64,000 nt of DNA from Elymus sibiricus (taxonomy: Eukaryota > Streptophyta > Magnoliopsida > Poales > Poaceae): NCBI GenBank assembly GCA_039707655.1, contig CM077664.1, positions 30,182,781-30,246,780 of the forward strand, given 5' to 3'. Below the pieces are notes generated by a model. The model saw only the letters and a program-made list of their open reading frames with translations. It did no database searches and was not told where the DNA came from. Position numbers and translations under genes: made by a program. Shown in pieces: positions 22,801 through 34,098 of this stretch (the stretch's first letter is position 1; the number at the start of each line of letters is the position of its first letter).

Positions 22801-23732
22801 ACAGAGGAGCTCGGGGCGGCGTGAATCGACGGGGAGGAGCTCTGGTGTGCAGCGGCGTAGACGAGGTCGAAGGCGTCGATCTGGGGCTCGGCCAGTCGAA
22901 CGGGACGGCGTAGGCGAAGTGGGCGACGACGGCGAGTCCGGTGGATAGGTCAGCGAGGCGAGGTGGCGACGGTGGCCGTGCGATCTAGGGAGGCGCAGCC
23001 ATGGCTACGTCGGCGAGGTCAAATGCGAGCGAGGCGGAGAGCGAGGGGGGATCTGGGGGTGGCTAGGGTTTCCAGGGGGCTGCGGGGGCCTTATCCACGC
23101 GAGGAACACGGCGGATGGCCGCCTCGTGGTCATCTGTGGACGTGCGGCTGCGCGCGCGCCATGGCCACTGTGGCCGAGCGGGAGGTTAGGGAAAGGCCGA
23201 GCGTGGTGGGCTAGGCCGCACTGTATGCGACTTAGGCCCAGTCCACCAGTGTATTTCTATCTTTTTCTTTTTCTTTTTTGTTCCTGTTTCTTTTATTAGT
23301 TATTGTTTTGTCTTTTCTTTTCACACAAAATGAATTTTGTAAAATGTGAGACTTGCCCAATTAAATACTATGCAATATCTATCACTACCAGAAAAAGGTT
23401 TGGAGGTAATCTGATTTCATTTCAATTTTGGATTAATTAAAATAGATTAAACATTGTTGTTTTGTTACTGTTTCATGATGTTAGAGTCATTTAAATAATT
23501 TAATGAATGTTGATTTTATTTTTATAATTGCTTTGGGAATATTTGCAATATTATGAACTATTTAGTTCCTGGATTTGAACAACTTTTAAATTCACTTTAA
23601 ATTTTAATTCTCAATTTGAATTTGGAATTTGAAATGAGATATGATTCAAATGATGATCAAGCACTGTTAATCATGATGACTTGGCATTATCAAAAGGGTG
23701 ATCACTGTAGCTTAATACATGGGGATGTTACA
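19874..23732 (-). repeat. R2 5' LTR
   Basis: 3859 bp, TGTGACGCC... to ...ATGTTACA on the plus strand. It is AT-rich at 21700-22210 and 23230-23700 and GC-rich at 22210-23215, where long overlapping frames on both strands reflect base composition only. The motif GACTATTCGAATAGAT (20626-20641) matches R1. Confidence 0.85.
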
Positions 23733-23733
23733 C

Positions 23734-23880
23734 CCGTCCCTGCCATGGCCTCCCCCGCCGGCAAATTGGACGGCCCTCTCTGTTGATGGTTCGTTCTCGA
23801 GCCAAGATGGCAAAGCGGCGGCCAGTATGGTGCTGAGGAGAGAGGATGGGTCGGTGATTTTTGCGGCGTACCATTGTTCT
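23734..23880 (+). pseudogene. RNase H-like domain fragment (RVT_3 type)
   Basis: The frame reads WTALSVDGSFSSQDGKAAAS followed by MVLRREDGSVIFAAYHC. This matches the start of the plant RNase H-like domain found in LINE proteins and many host-derived genes: first catalytic aspartate in VDGSF, then GxxxxMVLR and G(S)VIFAA. It stops at a pyrimidine-rich tract, and no convincing continuation was found. It starts within two bases of the R2 LTR end. It could be a captured exon or a LINE remnant; the second and third acidic residues are not present. Confidence 0.6.
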
Positions 23881-24130
23881 TTGTTTTTAACCAGTTTTCT
23901 GGTTTTCTTTCTTTTTCTTTTCTTTTATATTTCCTTCTTGTTCTTTTCAGTTATTTTTCAAATTCCCATTCTTTTCTGAATTTTGCAAATATTTTTTGAA
24001 TTCATGATCTTTTTTAAATTTCACCATTTTTTTGAATTCATGAATATTTTTTAAATTCATGAACTTTTTTTTAATTCGCAAATTTTTTGAATTTGTGAAC
24101 TTTTTATTAAAAAATCAACTTTTTTTTATC
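23881..24130. repeat. T-rich low-complexity tract with TTTTTGAATTC repeats
   Basis: About 250 bp of T-rich sequence. From 23970 on, units such as TTTTTTGAATTCATGAA recur with small changes. The type is common in Triticeae intergenic DNA. No gene. Confidence 0.7.
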
Positions 24131-24236
24131 TATCCTTGTTGTGTACGCAGGTCAGGATACACATACATGTGCAAGCAGCACGAGGGTTCAGGAGCAGCAC
24201 TTGGTGGGCATGGAGGAGGCGTTCACCACGCATGGG

Positions 24237-24594
24237 TGTGATAGCCTGGCTTAATAGGGATGGTACACTACCCATATCAATAAGGAATTCCTTCTTTTCC
24301 GGGAGCCCATTCGGAAAGAACTCCCAAGTTAAGCGTGCTCAGCTTGGACTAATTTCAGGATGGGTGACCGACCGGGAAGTTGGTCTCGGGTGCGCATGAG
24401 TGAGGACAAAGTGCGCAGGAAAGACTAGTATTGATCTGTGGACTAATTTCAGGATGGGTGACCGACCGGGAAGTTGGTCTCGGGTGCGCATGAGTGAGGA
24501 CAAAGTGCGCAGGAAAGACTAGTATTGATCTGTGGGGCCAGTCTTGATCTCGCCAGGAGTAACGACCACCAGCGGGTGTGTCCGGGGCGTTATA
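24237..24594 (+). mobile_element. Cassandra-type solo LTR carrying 5S rRNA-like sequence
   Basis: Starts TGTGATAGCC and ends GCGTTATA (TA where CA is expected), with identical 5-bp flanks ATGGG at 24232-24236 and 24595-24599. Inside lies 5S-like sequence: AACTCCCAAGTTAAGCGTGC (box A region, about 24320-24339) and AGGATGGGTGACC...CGGGAAGT (intermediate element and box C). Cassandra elements are known to carry 5S RNA promoters in their LTRs. No primer-binding site or second LTR follows, so it is a solo LTR. Removing an internal 94-bp duplication gives about 264 bp, within the usual size range. Confidence 0.85.
24346..24533 (+). repeat. 94-bp tandem duplication inside the Cassandra LTR
   Basis: 24346-24439 and 24440-24533 are identical by eye. 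The unit starts GGACTAATTTCAGGATGGG and holds the 5S intermediate element and box C plus downstream LTR sequence. Box A is outside and remains single. Confidence 0.93.
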
Positions 24595-24599
24595 ATGGG

Positions 24600-25200
24600 C
24601 GTCTAGTCTGGCCACACTGACGACACGTGAGCCTAGGAGCGGAAGCCATGCAACTCATGCATGCAGATCAGGCGCGTCACAGGGCGTTCTGCATGTCGAC
24701 TCCGGCTTCAAGAAGAATGGATGCAAGTAGAGGAGGAGGCATCCGCGGTCCGCGCCCAAGTCACCGCCGACGTAGGAGAGTGTGCCAATGAATTTGTCCA
24801 TCTCATCTATCGACCATCTGATCGGCCGATCGAGGTGCCATGGGTACGCCGGAGCTCGCTAAGGCGTAGCTCATGGTGGGCCGCGATATCTTGAATCACT
24901 GTGAAAGGAAAGGACATGGGTAGGTTGCTAGATACGACCCGGTCTTGTCTGTGCCATCCCACAGACCAGGATGTACGTCATAGGTTAGGCTTGCCTATGA
25001 AGGAATTGATAGGCATTGCCTTCATTCGACACTTGTGTGTCGTCCAAACATTATATCGTCCTACTAATTCAATTTGGTCACTTGGATTCATCCACTTTAA
25101 TTTAATCTGTGTTTCTTTCATAACCTTCTCATTGCTATTGTATAAAAATTTGTATAACGGTGTATAAATACAGTATAAATATAAAGAAATGAAATATGCA
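24600..25200. other. Unassigned region
   Basis: About 600 bp. The first half is moderately GC-rich with short frames, for example 24661-24894 on the plus strand; the second half is AT-rich. It may belong to the interior of the CACTA remnant that ends at 25415 or to the DNA holding the RNase H fragment. Nothing recognised. Confidence 0.4.
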
Positions 25201-25415
25201 CGAATAGTAGTGGCGCGGGGCAACAACCAGCGCTGCTGCTATTTAGCAGTAGCGCAGGTCCAACCCCTCGCTACTGCTAACACAAGTAGGAGTAGCACGG
25301 GGTCAGACCCGCGCTGCTACTAACAATTAGCTGTAGCGCCTTAGCAGTAGCGCGGGACCCCACGCTACTGCTAGCCCATAACCCCGCGCTACTACTAGGG
25401 TTTTCCCTAGTAGTG
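25201..25415. mobile_element. Second CACTA element, 3' terminal fragment
   Basis: The terminus CCCTAGTAGTG (25405-25415) is the complement of CACTACTAGGG. It is preceded by repeated GCGCTACTGCTA / TAGCAGTAGCGC motifs in both orientations, typical CACTA subterminal repeats. It is a different family from the element at 1-2239. No matching left terminus was found nearby, so it is truncated or its interior is unrecognised. Confidence 0.7.
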
Positions 25416-26123
25416 ACCCAGACGGCGCCGCCGCCAGCACTTAGAGGGGGGAAACGGCCACGTCGGGTCAGCCCGGAGGGAATCTTGTGGTGGGTTGGGC
25501 TCAGATTTTCTTCTGAAATGTCCCTATGGGCTTAGCTATCACAACCAGGTGGAAAAGTCCATTGGTCAGAGGCCGTCCGGAGAAAATCAAAGGCCTAGAT
25601 CTCCGGGTCAACGGGGCTAGGGTTAGGCCGGTCAGGGGCCTTAGGGGGGTAGCAATGCCACCAAAACATCGTACCGGGTCCTCGTACATTTCTTTAAGTG
25701 TGACGGAATGTTTAAAGAAGCAATACGCAGCTCCGGAGTGTGGCCCCCCCTCACTGACGGCGACACCATCGAAGTATAACGTTCTGCGGTTTTGTTGTTG
25801 TATGAATATTCCTGAACACTCGGAGCGTGATCAATTCATGAAATTTTTACACGGTGCAGACACATGTGATATAAGATGTGTGGTAATTTTTCATATTTTT
25901 TTGAGATGAAGAAGTATGTGAAGAAATCCGTCCTTACGGATTGTTCTTTGCATGTCTAAAAGTGTGGTGGGGGGTCTTCGGTGGTTAGCAATCCCACCAA
26001 ATCTTGCGCTGTGTCCTCTTACATCTCTGAAAGTGTGGTGGCGGGTGTAAACACCCAGCACATAGCTCCGGAGTGTGACCCCCTTCACGGAAGGTGCCGC
26101 CGCTGGCACTTAGAGGGGGAAAC
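25416..26123 (+). repeat. ~333-bp tandem repeat, left part
   Basis: TAGCAATGCCACC at 25650 recurs as TAGCAATCCCACC at 25986. CTCCGGAGTGTG at 25731 recurs at 26066. GCACTTAGAGGGG near 25435 recurs near 26105, two periods away. The shared half of each unit is well conserved; the other half (about 25456-25640 versus 25788-25950) is not similar. The array is cut at 26123 by a copia element and resumes at 62925. No coding content. Confidence 0.72.
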
Positions 26124-28239
26124 TGTAGGGTAACACAGCAGAAAACAAAAAATTTCCGACCGACGCACTAGCCCAGGACCACTATGGAGATTGCATACAA
26201 GGTTTTTGATCTGATCGTTACCAACTCGAAGCGCAGCGGAAGTAGAGTTGGTGAAGATCGTTGGTGCAGATCCCCGCAGCTAGGATTTTACAACCTCCCA
26301 ACCGCGAGGATGTTCTCCCCTGTCAGCTCACCGGACGGATCTCCGGGCAGCCCTTCGGGAGGCCTCGGGACAGTCCCTCAGATGGTCCCACCGGACGGAT
26401 CCTCGGACAGCCCTTCGGGAGGACCCTTGAAACTCAGACTGTTACTTGGACAGCCCTTCGGGAGGCACACTCGAACTAAGATCGAAACTACGACCTCTCT
26501 ACCAGGTTGCACACATACGATGTCAGCTATCCGGCAGGGCTTCGCCATCCAGAACTAGTTCCCACCGGAACCCAGACAGCCTTTCGGCTCTACGAAACTA
26601 TTTCGTGGGAGGGAGAGAGAAAGCCAGATCATGCATGGCACTTGTATGTGAGAGAAGAGTGAGTGTGGAGAGCTCCTCTCCACCTCTATTTATAGGAAAA
26701 ACCAAGGGGTAGGGTGACATTTGAAAATACCAAAATGTCCATACAATATGTCCCACACGAAGGGCTAAATGGGAAGGCAAGTGGAGCTCCATGGAGCTCC
26801 ACCTCTTGGTCGGCCACACCTAGTGGGGCCCCTTCAAAAGGGGCTCCTATCCATCCATGTCATCCCCAAGATCTTTTAAGCAAAGCCCCCAAAAAATGGC
26901 TTTCCAAAAAGCAATCATAATTGCATTTTCACTATTCATGATGACATTTTTCTGCGTCCGTTTGAACCGAAAATATTTATGTAGGCCTAGAACATTTCCA
27001 GTACCCACTAAAATAATTCTGGACGTGTTCCGAAACATTTCCGGATCAATGATTTTCATCAGCGAAAAGCTACCACAGCGGTTCCGGCTGCTCCGGAACA
27101 TTTCCGGTTTTTCTCCTAAAAAATTTCAGAAGTTACCAGAACAATCTGGCAACCTCCAAAAAGTTCCCGGCGCATGCCGAAACCTTTTTGGCTCAATGGT
27201 TTACTCTGAAACAACTTTTCGGTTTAACCGAAACTTTTCCGGTGTTCTCTCCGGAACCTTTCCGTTGTCTCCGAAACTTTTCTGGTGACTTTCTCTCAGA
27301 CTCCCTGTCTAGTATTCAGTAGATAGATGAATCTTAAGCGTGTGACCCTGTAGGTTCGGTGAAGTATAGACATGACCAGAATACTTTCCGATCAATGATC
27401 AATAGCGGAACCGTGGACACCCATATTGATCCCTATACCCACACGAATGAATATTCGAGTGAACCTCTAGTTGCCGTGTGCTATTCCTGTTGCTTCGCGA
27501 TATGTTAAAACACCCGAGGTGAGACTTATCGGCATCCCCGTGGATCAACAACTTTTGTCCACTATGCCAGTTACCTCGTTACCGGTTTTGTTCTCTTTTC
27601 TCGTTTCCGTGTTCTGGCATCCCTGTGATCAAATCACATTGTGTCTGGCCAGACGATGATTAATACCGTAACACCGACAGGGCCCGAGAATATCTCTCCA
27701 TCATCGGAGGAGCAAATCGCAATCTTGAGCTATCAAGTCCCTTGTCATACTTTCCCATGAACCCGTAAGCCGCCGTAATAGCCACCCTGTTACTGATGAC
27801 GTTTAACAAACCCCAAAGTTCATGAAGCAAGTGCGAAGGAAGTCGATACTCTCATGGTCTAAGGAATTATGCAAACATTAACTTTCTCTGTGTTATCAAC
27901 CATTAACTTGTGACGAGTGTATCTCATAGCATAACATCAATTCGGGTCGATTCAACACAAGTGTTCTCCAAACATTGTGCCCTCAAAGATTGCCGGCATA
28001 GACATGCCCATGATCAGGAAAACGAGATCATCATGCAACACTTGAGCCAGTCTTAGAGGCTTGACTAGGAATACTTTTTACCATTTCTTATTCCACACGT
28101 GCATATGAGTTTTCCTCCGAGCCTCGTGGTTATTGTAGACTCAAGAACCATAGCAGTTATAGCATGGAATATAAACATAATTACGAACATGGAGATAAAT
28201 AATAACATTTATTATTGACTCTAGGGCATATCTCCTACA
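26124..28239 (-). repeat. Copia 3' LTR
   Basis: 2116 bp, TGTAGGG... to ...CTCCTACA. Differs from the right LTR by scattered substitutions and small indels, for example an extra GAGCTCCAT unit near 26790. Contains repeated CTTCGGGAGG motifs (26351-26462). A TATA box CTATAAATAG lies on the minus strand at 26695-26686. Confidence 0.9.
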
Positions 28240-28511
28240 GACTCCCACTTCCACTAGAGTCAATAATCTGGTCAATGCTAATGCACTTTACACCTATGGC
28301 ATACCGGTGTAAAATATGCTTCGCTTGTGGTATAGTCTTCGTCCAACGGATCTGACAACTTCAGGCCCGTGTGTATCTTTGCATGTAATCGCGTTTTCAC
28401 GCTTTCACAAAATTTATATTTTGTGTGGACTTGGCTTTGTATATATATGAATCACTGGTCGAACCTTGATTCCTCAGACTGAGCTATGGAGCAACTATCT
28501 CCAATAGTGAT
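28240..28511 (-). pseudogene. Copia interior, 3' end with polypurine tract
   Basis: Beside the LTR the minus strand reads AAGTGGGAGTC, the polypurine tract of this group. Further right are remnants of the end of the RNase H region, broken by stops. The segment ends in GTGAT at 28507-28511, the target of E0. Confidence 0.7.
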
Positions 28512-30054
28512 TGATACGCCTCCAACGTATCTATAATTTTTGATTGTTCCATGCTATTATATTATCAATCTTGGATGTTTTTTATAAACATTTACAGCAA
28601 TTATATATCATTTTTTGGGACTAACCTATTAACTTAGTGCCCAGTGCCAGTTGCTGTTTTTTGCCTGTTTTTGGTTTTCCAGAATATCAGTACTAAACGA
28701 AGTCCAAATGCCACGAAACTTTTTGGAGATTTTTTTTGGACATAAGAGACACTAAAAGCTTCGGGAGGAGGCCAGAAGCCAGAGGAGGTGGCCACGAGCA
28801 ACCAGGGCGCGCCTGGGGGGAGGGGGGCAGGCGCGCCCTAGTGCCTCGTGGGCCCACCTCTGCCCCTTTTGACAAAATTCCACCACTATAAATTCTCTAA
28901 AATCGGGAAACCAACAGGGAGGTCTACGAAAAACTTTTTCCGCTGCCGCAAGCTTCTGTTCTCGAGAGATCCCATCTGGAGGCCTTTTCCGGTACTCCAC
29001 CGGAGGGGGAATCGATCACGGAGGGACTCTACATCATCCTTGCTGCCCTTCCGATGATGTGTGAGTAGTTTACCACAGACCTTCGGGTCCATAGTTAGTA
29101 ACTAGATGGCTTATTCTCTCTTTTTGATCTTCAATACAATGTTCTCCTCGATGTTCTTGGAGTTCTATCCGATGTAATCACTTTTTGCGGTGTGTTTGTT
29201 GGGATCCGATGAATTGTGAGTTTATGATCAGATTATCCATGAATATTATTTGAGTCTTCTCTGAACTCTTTTATGCATGATTATTATAGCTTCGTATTTC
29301 TCTCCGATGTATTGATTTGGTTTGGCCAACTAGATTGATTTATCTTGCAATGGGAGTGGTGCTTTGTAATGGGTTCGATCTTGCGGTGCTCAATCCCAGT
29401 GACAGAAAGGGACATGACACGTATGTATCATTGCTATTAAGGGTAAAAAGATGGGGTTTATTCATGCATGAGTTTACTTTGTCTATATCATGTCATCTTG
29501 CTTAAGGCATTACTCCGTTCTTCATGAACTTAATACACAAGATGCATGCTGGACAGCGGTCGATGTGTGGAGTAATAGTAGTAGATGCAGGCAGGAGTCG
29601 GTCTACTTGTCTTGGACATGATGCCTATATACATGATCATTGCCTTGGATATCGTCATGATTATTTGCTTTCTATCAATTGCCCAACAGTAATTTGTTTA
29701 CCCACCGTATGCTATTTTCATGAGAGAAGCCTCTACTTCTATCATATATTAAAAATCATAAAAATACCTTGCTGCACTTTTACTTTATTTATTTTATTTT
29801 ATATTTTAGTTCTATCTATCTATCTATCACCATACAATTTAATCTTGCAATTAACCGCCAAGGGATTGACAACCCCTTGTTTGCGCTGGGTGCAAGGATT
29901 TGTTGTTTTGTGTGCAGGTGCTGTTAACGAGGTGTTGCGTGATTCTCCTACTGGATTGATAACCTTGGTTTTATAACTAAGGGAAATAGTTATCTCTACT
30001 ATACTGCATCTCCCTTCCTCTTCAGGGAGTTACCAACGCAGCTCACAAGTAGCA
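28512..30054 (+). repeat. E0 5' LTR
   Basis: 1543 bp. TATA box TATAAAT at 28887-28893, preceded by a GC-rich inverted repeat (about 28800-28845). It faces the E1 3' LTR in inverted orientation across 22 bp. Confidence 0.92.
28887..28893 (+). promoter_or_regulatory. TATA box of the E0 5' LTR
   Basis: ACTATAAATTC in the same place in the E0, E1 and E2 LTRs (54591 in the E0 3' LTR), 30-45 bp downstream of the GC-rich hairpin. Confidence 0.55.
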
Positions 30055-30076
30055 GGAAGAATTGTTGGCGCCGTCC

Positions 30077-31632
30077 TGCTACTTGTGAGCTGCGTTGGTA
30101 ATTCCCTGAAGAGGAAGGGAGATGCAGTACAGTAGAGATAAGTATTTCCCTCAGTTATGAAACTAAGGTTATCAATCCAGTAGGAGAATCACGCAACACC
30201 TCATTAACAGTACCTGCACACAAAACAACAAATCCTTGCACCCAACGCAAACAAGGGGTTGTCAATCCCTTGGCGGTTAATTACAAGATTAAATTGTATG
30301 GTGATAGATATATAGATTGAACTAAAATATAAAATAAAATAAATAAAGAAAAAGTGAAGCAAGGTATTTTTAGGATTTTTAATATATGATTTCGATAGAC
30401 CCGGGGGCCATAGTTTTCACTAGAGGCTTCTCTCATGAAAATAGCATACGGTGGGTAAACAAATTACTGTTGGGCAATTGATAAAAAAGCAAATAATCAT
30501 GATGATATCCAAGGCAATGATCATGTATATAGGCATCATGTCCGAGGCAAGTAGACCGACTCCTGCCTGCATCTACTACTATTACTCCACACATCGACCG
30601 CTATCCAGCATGCATCTAGTGTATTAAGTTCGTAAAGAACGGAGTAACGCCTTAAGCAAGATGACATGATGTAGACAAAGTAAACTCACGCATGAATAAA
30701 CTCCATCTTTTTACCCTTAATAGCAACGATACATACGTGTCATGTCCCTTTCAGTCACTGGGATTGAGCACCGCAAGATCGCACCCATTACAAAGCACCT
30801 CTCCCATTGCAAGATAAATCAATCTAGTTGACCAAACCAAATCAATAGATCGAAGAGAAATACGAAGCTATAATAATCATGCATAAAAGAGTTTAGAGAA
30901 GACTCAAATAATATTCATGGATAATCTGATCATAAACTCACAATTCATCGGATCCCAACAAACACACCGCAAAAAGTGATTACATCGTTTAGAACTCCAA
31001 GAACATCGAGGAGAACATTGTATTGAAGATCAAAAAGAGAGAAGAAGCCATCTAGCTACTAACTATGGACCCGAAGGTCTGTGGTAAACTACTCACGGAT
31101 CATCGGAAGGGTAGCAAGGATGATGTAGAGCCCCTCCATGATCGATTCCCCCTCCGGCGGAGTACCGGAAAAGGCCTCCAGATGGGATGTCTCGAGAACA
31201 GGAACTTGCGGTGGCGGAAAAAGTATTTCGTGGACTCCTCAATTCTTTTCCCGATTTTAGAGAATTTATAGTGGTGGAATTAGGTCAAAAGGGGCAGAGA
31301 TGGGCCCACGAGGCATCAGGGCGTGCTTGCCCCCCCCCCCCAGGCGCGCCCTGGTGGCTCGTGGCCACCTCCTCTGGCTTCTGGCCTCCTCCCGAAGCTT
31401 CTAGTGTCTCTTATGTCCAGAAAAAAATCTCCAAAAAGTTTCATGGCATTTGAACTTCGTTTGGTACTGATATTCTGGAAAACCAAAAACAGCAACTGGC
31501 ACTTGCACTAAGTTAATAGGTTAGTTCCAAAAAATGATATATAATTGCTGTAAATGTATATAAAAACATCCAAGATTGATAATATAATAGCATGGAACAA
31601 TCAAAAATTATAGATACGTTGGAGACGTATCA
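30077..31632 (-). repeat. E1 3' LTR
   Basis: Starts TGCTACTTGTGAGC (minus-strand end) and finishes GAGACGTATCA. The minus strand just upstream reads AAGCTTGGGGATGC, the polypurine-tract region shared by all E elements. Contains a run of C residues at 31331-31341. Confidence 0.92.
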
Positions 31633-34098
31633 AGCATCCCCAAGCTTAATTCCTGCTCGTCCTCGAGTAGGTAAATGATAAAAACAGAATTTTTGATGTG
31701 GAATGCTACCTATCATATTCATCATATATTCTTTTCTTTGTAGCATGGACATTTGGACTTGAATGATTCAAAGCAATAGTCTATAGTTTGACATGAAGAT
31801 ACAAATACTCAAGCATACTAACAAGCAACCATGTCTTTCAAAATATCAACGCTAAAGAAAGTTATCCCTAGCCCATTATGCTCAATCATTGATCCATTCA
31901 TGAAACACACTCAATATTAGCTACACCCAATGCACAAGTATGACAATAGAGCTCTCTAGTTGGTGCTTTGTAAGAGAAGATGGAGACTCAAAATAAAAAT
32001 AAAAATTGCATAAAAGTAAATAGATTGGCCCTTTGCAGAGGGAAGCAGAGATTTGCAAATGTGCCAGAGCTCAAAGCTTAAATTAGAGAGATAAAATTAT
32101 TTTTGAGAGGCATGCTTTTCCTGTCAATGAAAACAACCGAGAATTTCCAATATCTTCCATGCTGGACACATCATAGGCGGTTACCAAATAGAAAATAAAG
32201 TTTATTTCCTTTCCACCATTCTTTCACAATCCATGGCTAGCCGTATCCATGGGTGCCCTCCATACCAACACTTTCCAAGGAATTTTGTTGTTATTAATTT
32301 TTGATTCATTGTGGGACTGGGCATCCCTATTACCAGCCACTCTCTCGTGTAATGACAAGTGAATAAACACTCATCGTGAGAATAACACACCTAGCATGGA
32401 AAATATTGGCCACCCCCTGCCGCTTCATGAGCGGTACGGGAACACAAAACGGAAAATTATTTTGAAAATTAGAGTTGGCACATGCAAATTTACTTGGAAC
32501 GGCATGGAAATACCGCATATAGCTAGATATGGTGGAATCATTTGGCACAACTTGGGTTTAAGGAGTTTGGATGCACAAGCAGTATTCCCGCTTAGTACAA
32601 ATGAAGGCTAGCAAATAGATTGAGAAGCGACCAAGCAAAAAGCGAAAATGTTCATAAACATGCATTGAACATAACTAACACCAAATAATGCACCATAAGT
32701 AGGATATAATTTCGTTGCATAACTATTGACTTAATGTGCATGCATAGGGAATCACAAACCTTAACACCAATATTCTTACTAAATCACAATTACTCACTAA
32801 CATGACTCACATATTATCATCTTCATATCGCAAAACTATTACAAGGAATCACACTTATCATATCCAATGATCTATATGAAAGTTTTTATTATATCCCTCT
32901 TGAATATTCACCACTTTGGGACCAAATTCATATCTTGTGCAAATTACCATTACTATAATCAACTCTCAAAAAAGATATAAGTGAAGCATGAGAGTACAAA
33001 TATTTCTTCAAAATTTTAGTCTTATCAACTCACAAAATAATATAAGTGAAGCATGACAGTTTAAATATTTCTTCAAAATATAGCCACCGCCGTGCTCAAA
33101 AAGATTTAAGTGAAGCACTAGAGCAACTGCCTAGCTCAAAAAGTTTAAGTGAAGCACATAGAGTATTCTAGCAAATCATGATAAACGTGTGGCTCTCTCA
33201 AATTGGTGTGTCCAGCAAAGATGCTTGTGACAAACTAAAAAGCAAACAAAGCAAAGACTCATATAATACACGACGCTCCAAGTAAAACACATATCATGTG
33301 ACGAATAAAAATATAGCTCCAAGTAAAATTACCGATAGTTGGTAGAAGAAAGAGGGGATGCCTTCCGGGGCATCCCCAAGCTTAGACGCTTGAGTCTTCC
33401 TTGAATATTACCTTGGGGTGCCTTGGTCATCCCCAAGCTTTGGCTCTTGCCACTCCTTATTCCTTCATCTATCGTGATCTCACCCAAAACTTGAAAACTT
33501 CAATCACACAAAACTCAACAAAACCTTCGTGAGATCCGTTAGTATAACAAAATAAATCACTACTTTAAGTACTGTTGCAAACCCATTCATATTTTATTTT
33601 TCCATTATACCTACTGTATTCTAACTTCTCCATGGCTTATACCCCCCGATACAATCCATAGTTTCATCAAAACAAGCAAGCAATGCATCAAAAACAGAAT
33701 CTGTCAAAAACAGAACAGTCTGCAGAGATCTATTTAAAAGCCATACTTCTGTAACTCCAAAAATTCTGAAACATTAGGACAACGTGCGTAATTCATATAC
33801 CAATACTGTGTAAAAAATTCAGATTTTTTTGACACTCCAGTACAGAACTAAAATTCCAGCACTGGACGCAAAACTTTCTGTTTTCCAAACAGGATCAATT
33901 ATACTATCTTCCAAATCATCCCAAAGGCTTTACTTGGCACAAACACTAATTAAAACACAAAAGACACAATCATAACAGTAGCATAATTGTGAAAACACAC
34001 AATAATATAAACAAAAATTAAAAATTTATTTTATTCATTGGGTTGCCTCCCAACAAGCGCTATTGTTTTATGCTCCTATCTAGGCATAATGCATAGTT
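31633..34098 (-). other. E1 3' non-coding region
   Basis: About 2.5 kb between the gag-like stop and the polypurine tract, without a credible frame. Contains four AGTGAAGCA units (about 32980-33160) and two hairpins (33354-33377, 33415-33434) matching those in E0, E2 and E3. Confidence 0.75.

Larger units (their letters stand above)
18796..23732 (-). mobile_element. R2: gypsy retrotransposon, right-hand part (5' LTR and start of interior)
   Basis: The minus strand shows an LTR starting TGTAACATCCCC at 23732 and ending at 19874. A primer-binding site TGGTATCAGAGC (19870-19859) follows, then an interior that is cut at 18796 by the G1 LTR. The LTR is 3859 bp, about the size inferred for R1, and shares motifs with it. 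The 3' LTR and most of the interior are absent; they are not found on the other side of G1. Confidence 0.85.

Noticed and set aside
22280..23214. GC-rich frames in the R2 LTR
   Set aside because: Same reason: high GC, overlapping on both strands, no domain, inside an LTR.
24300..24420. Functional 5S rRNA gene
   Set aside because: Only the internal-promoter part resembles 5S RNA; the 5' third is unrelated and the segment lies inside an LTR with a target duplication.
25201..25415. CRISPR-like or regulatory repeat array
   Set aside because: Alternating TAGCAGTAGCGC motifs end in a CACTA terminus, so a CACTA subterminal region explains them.
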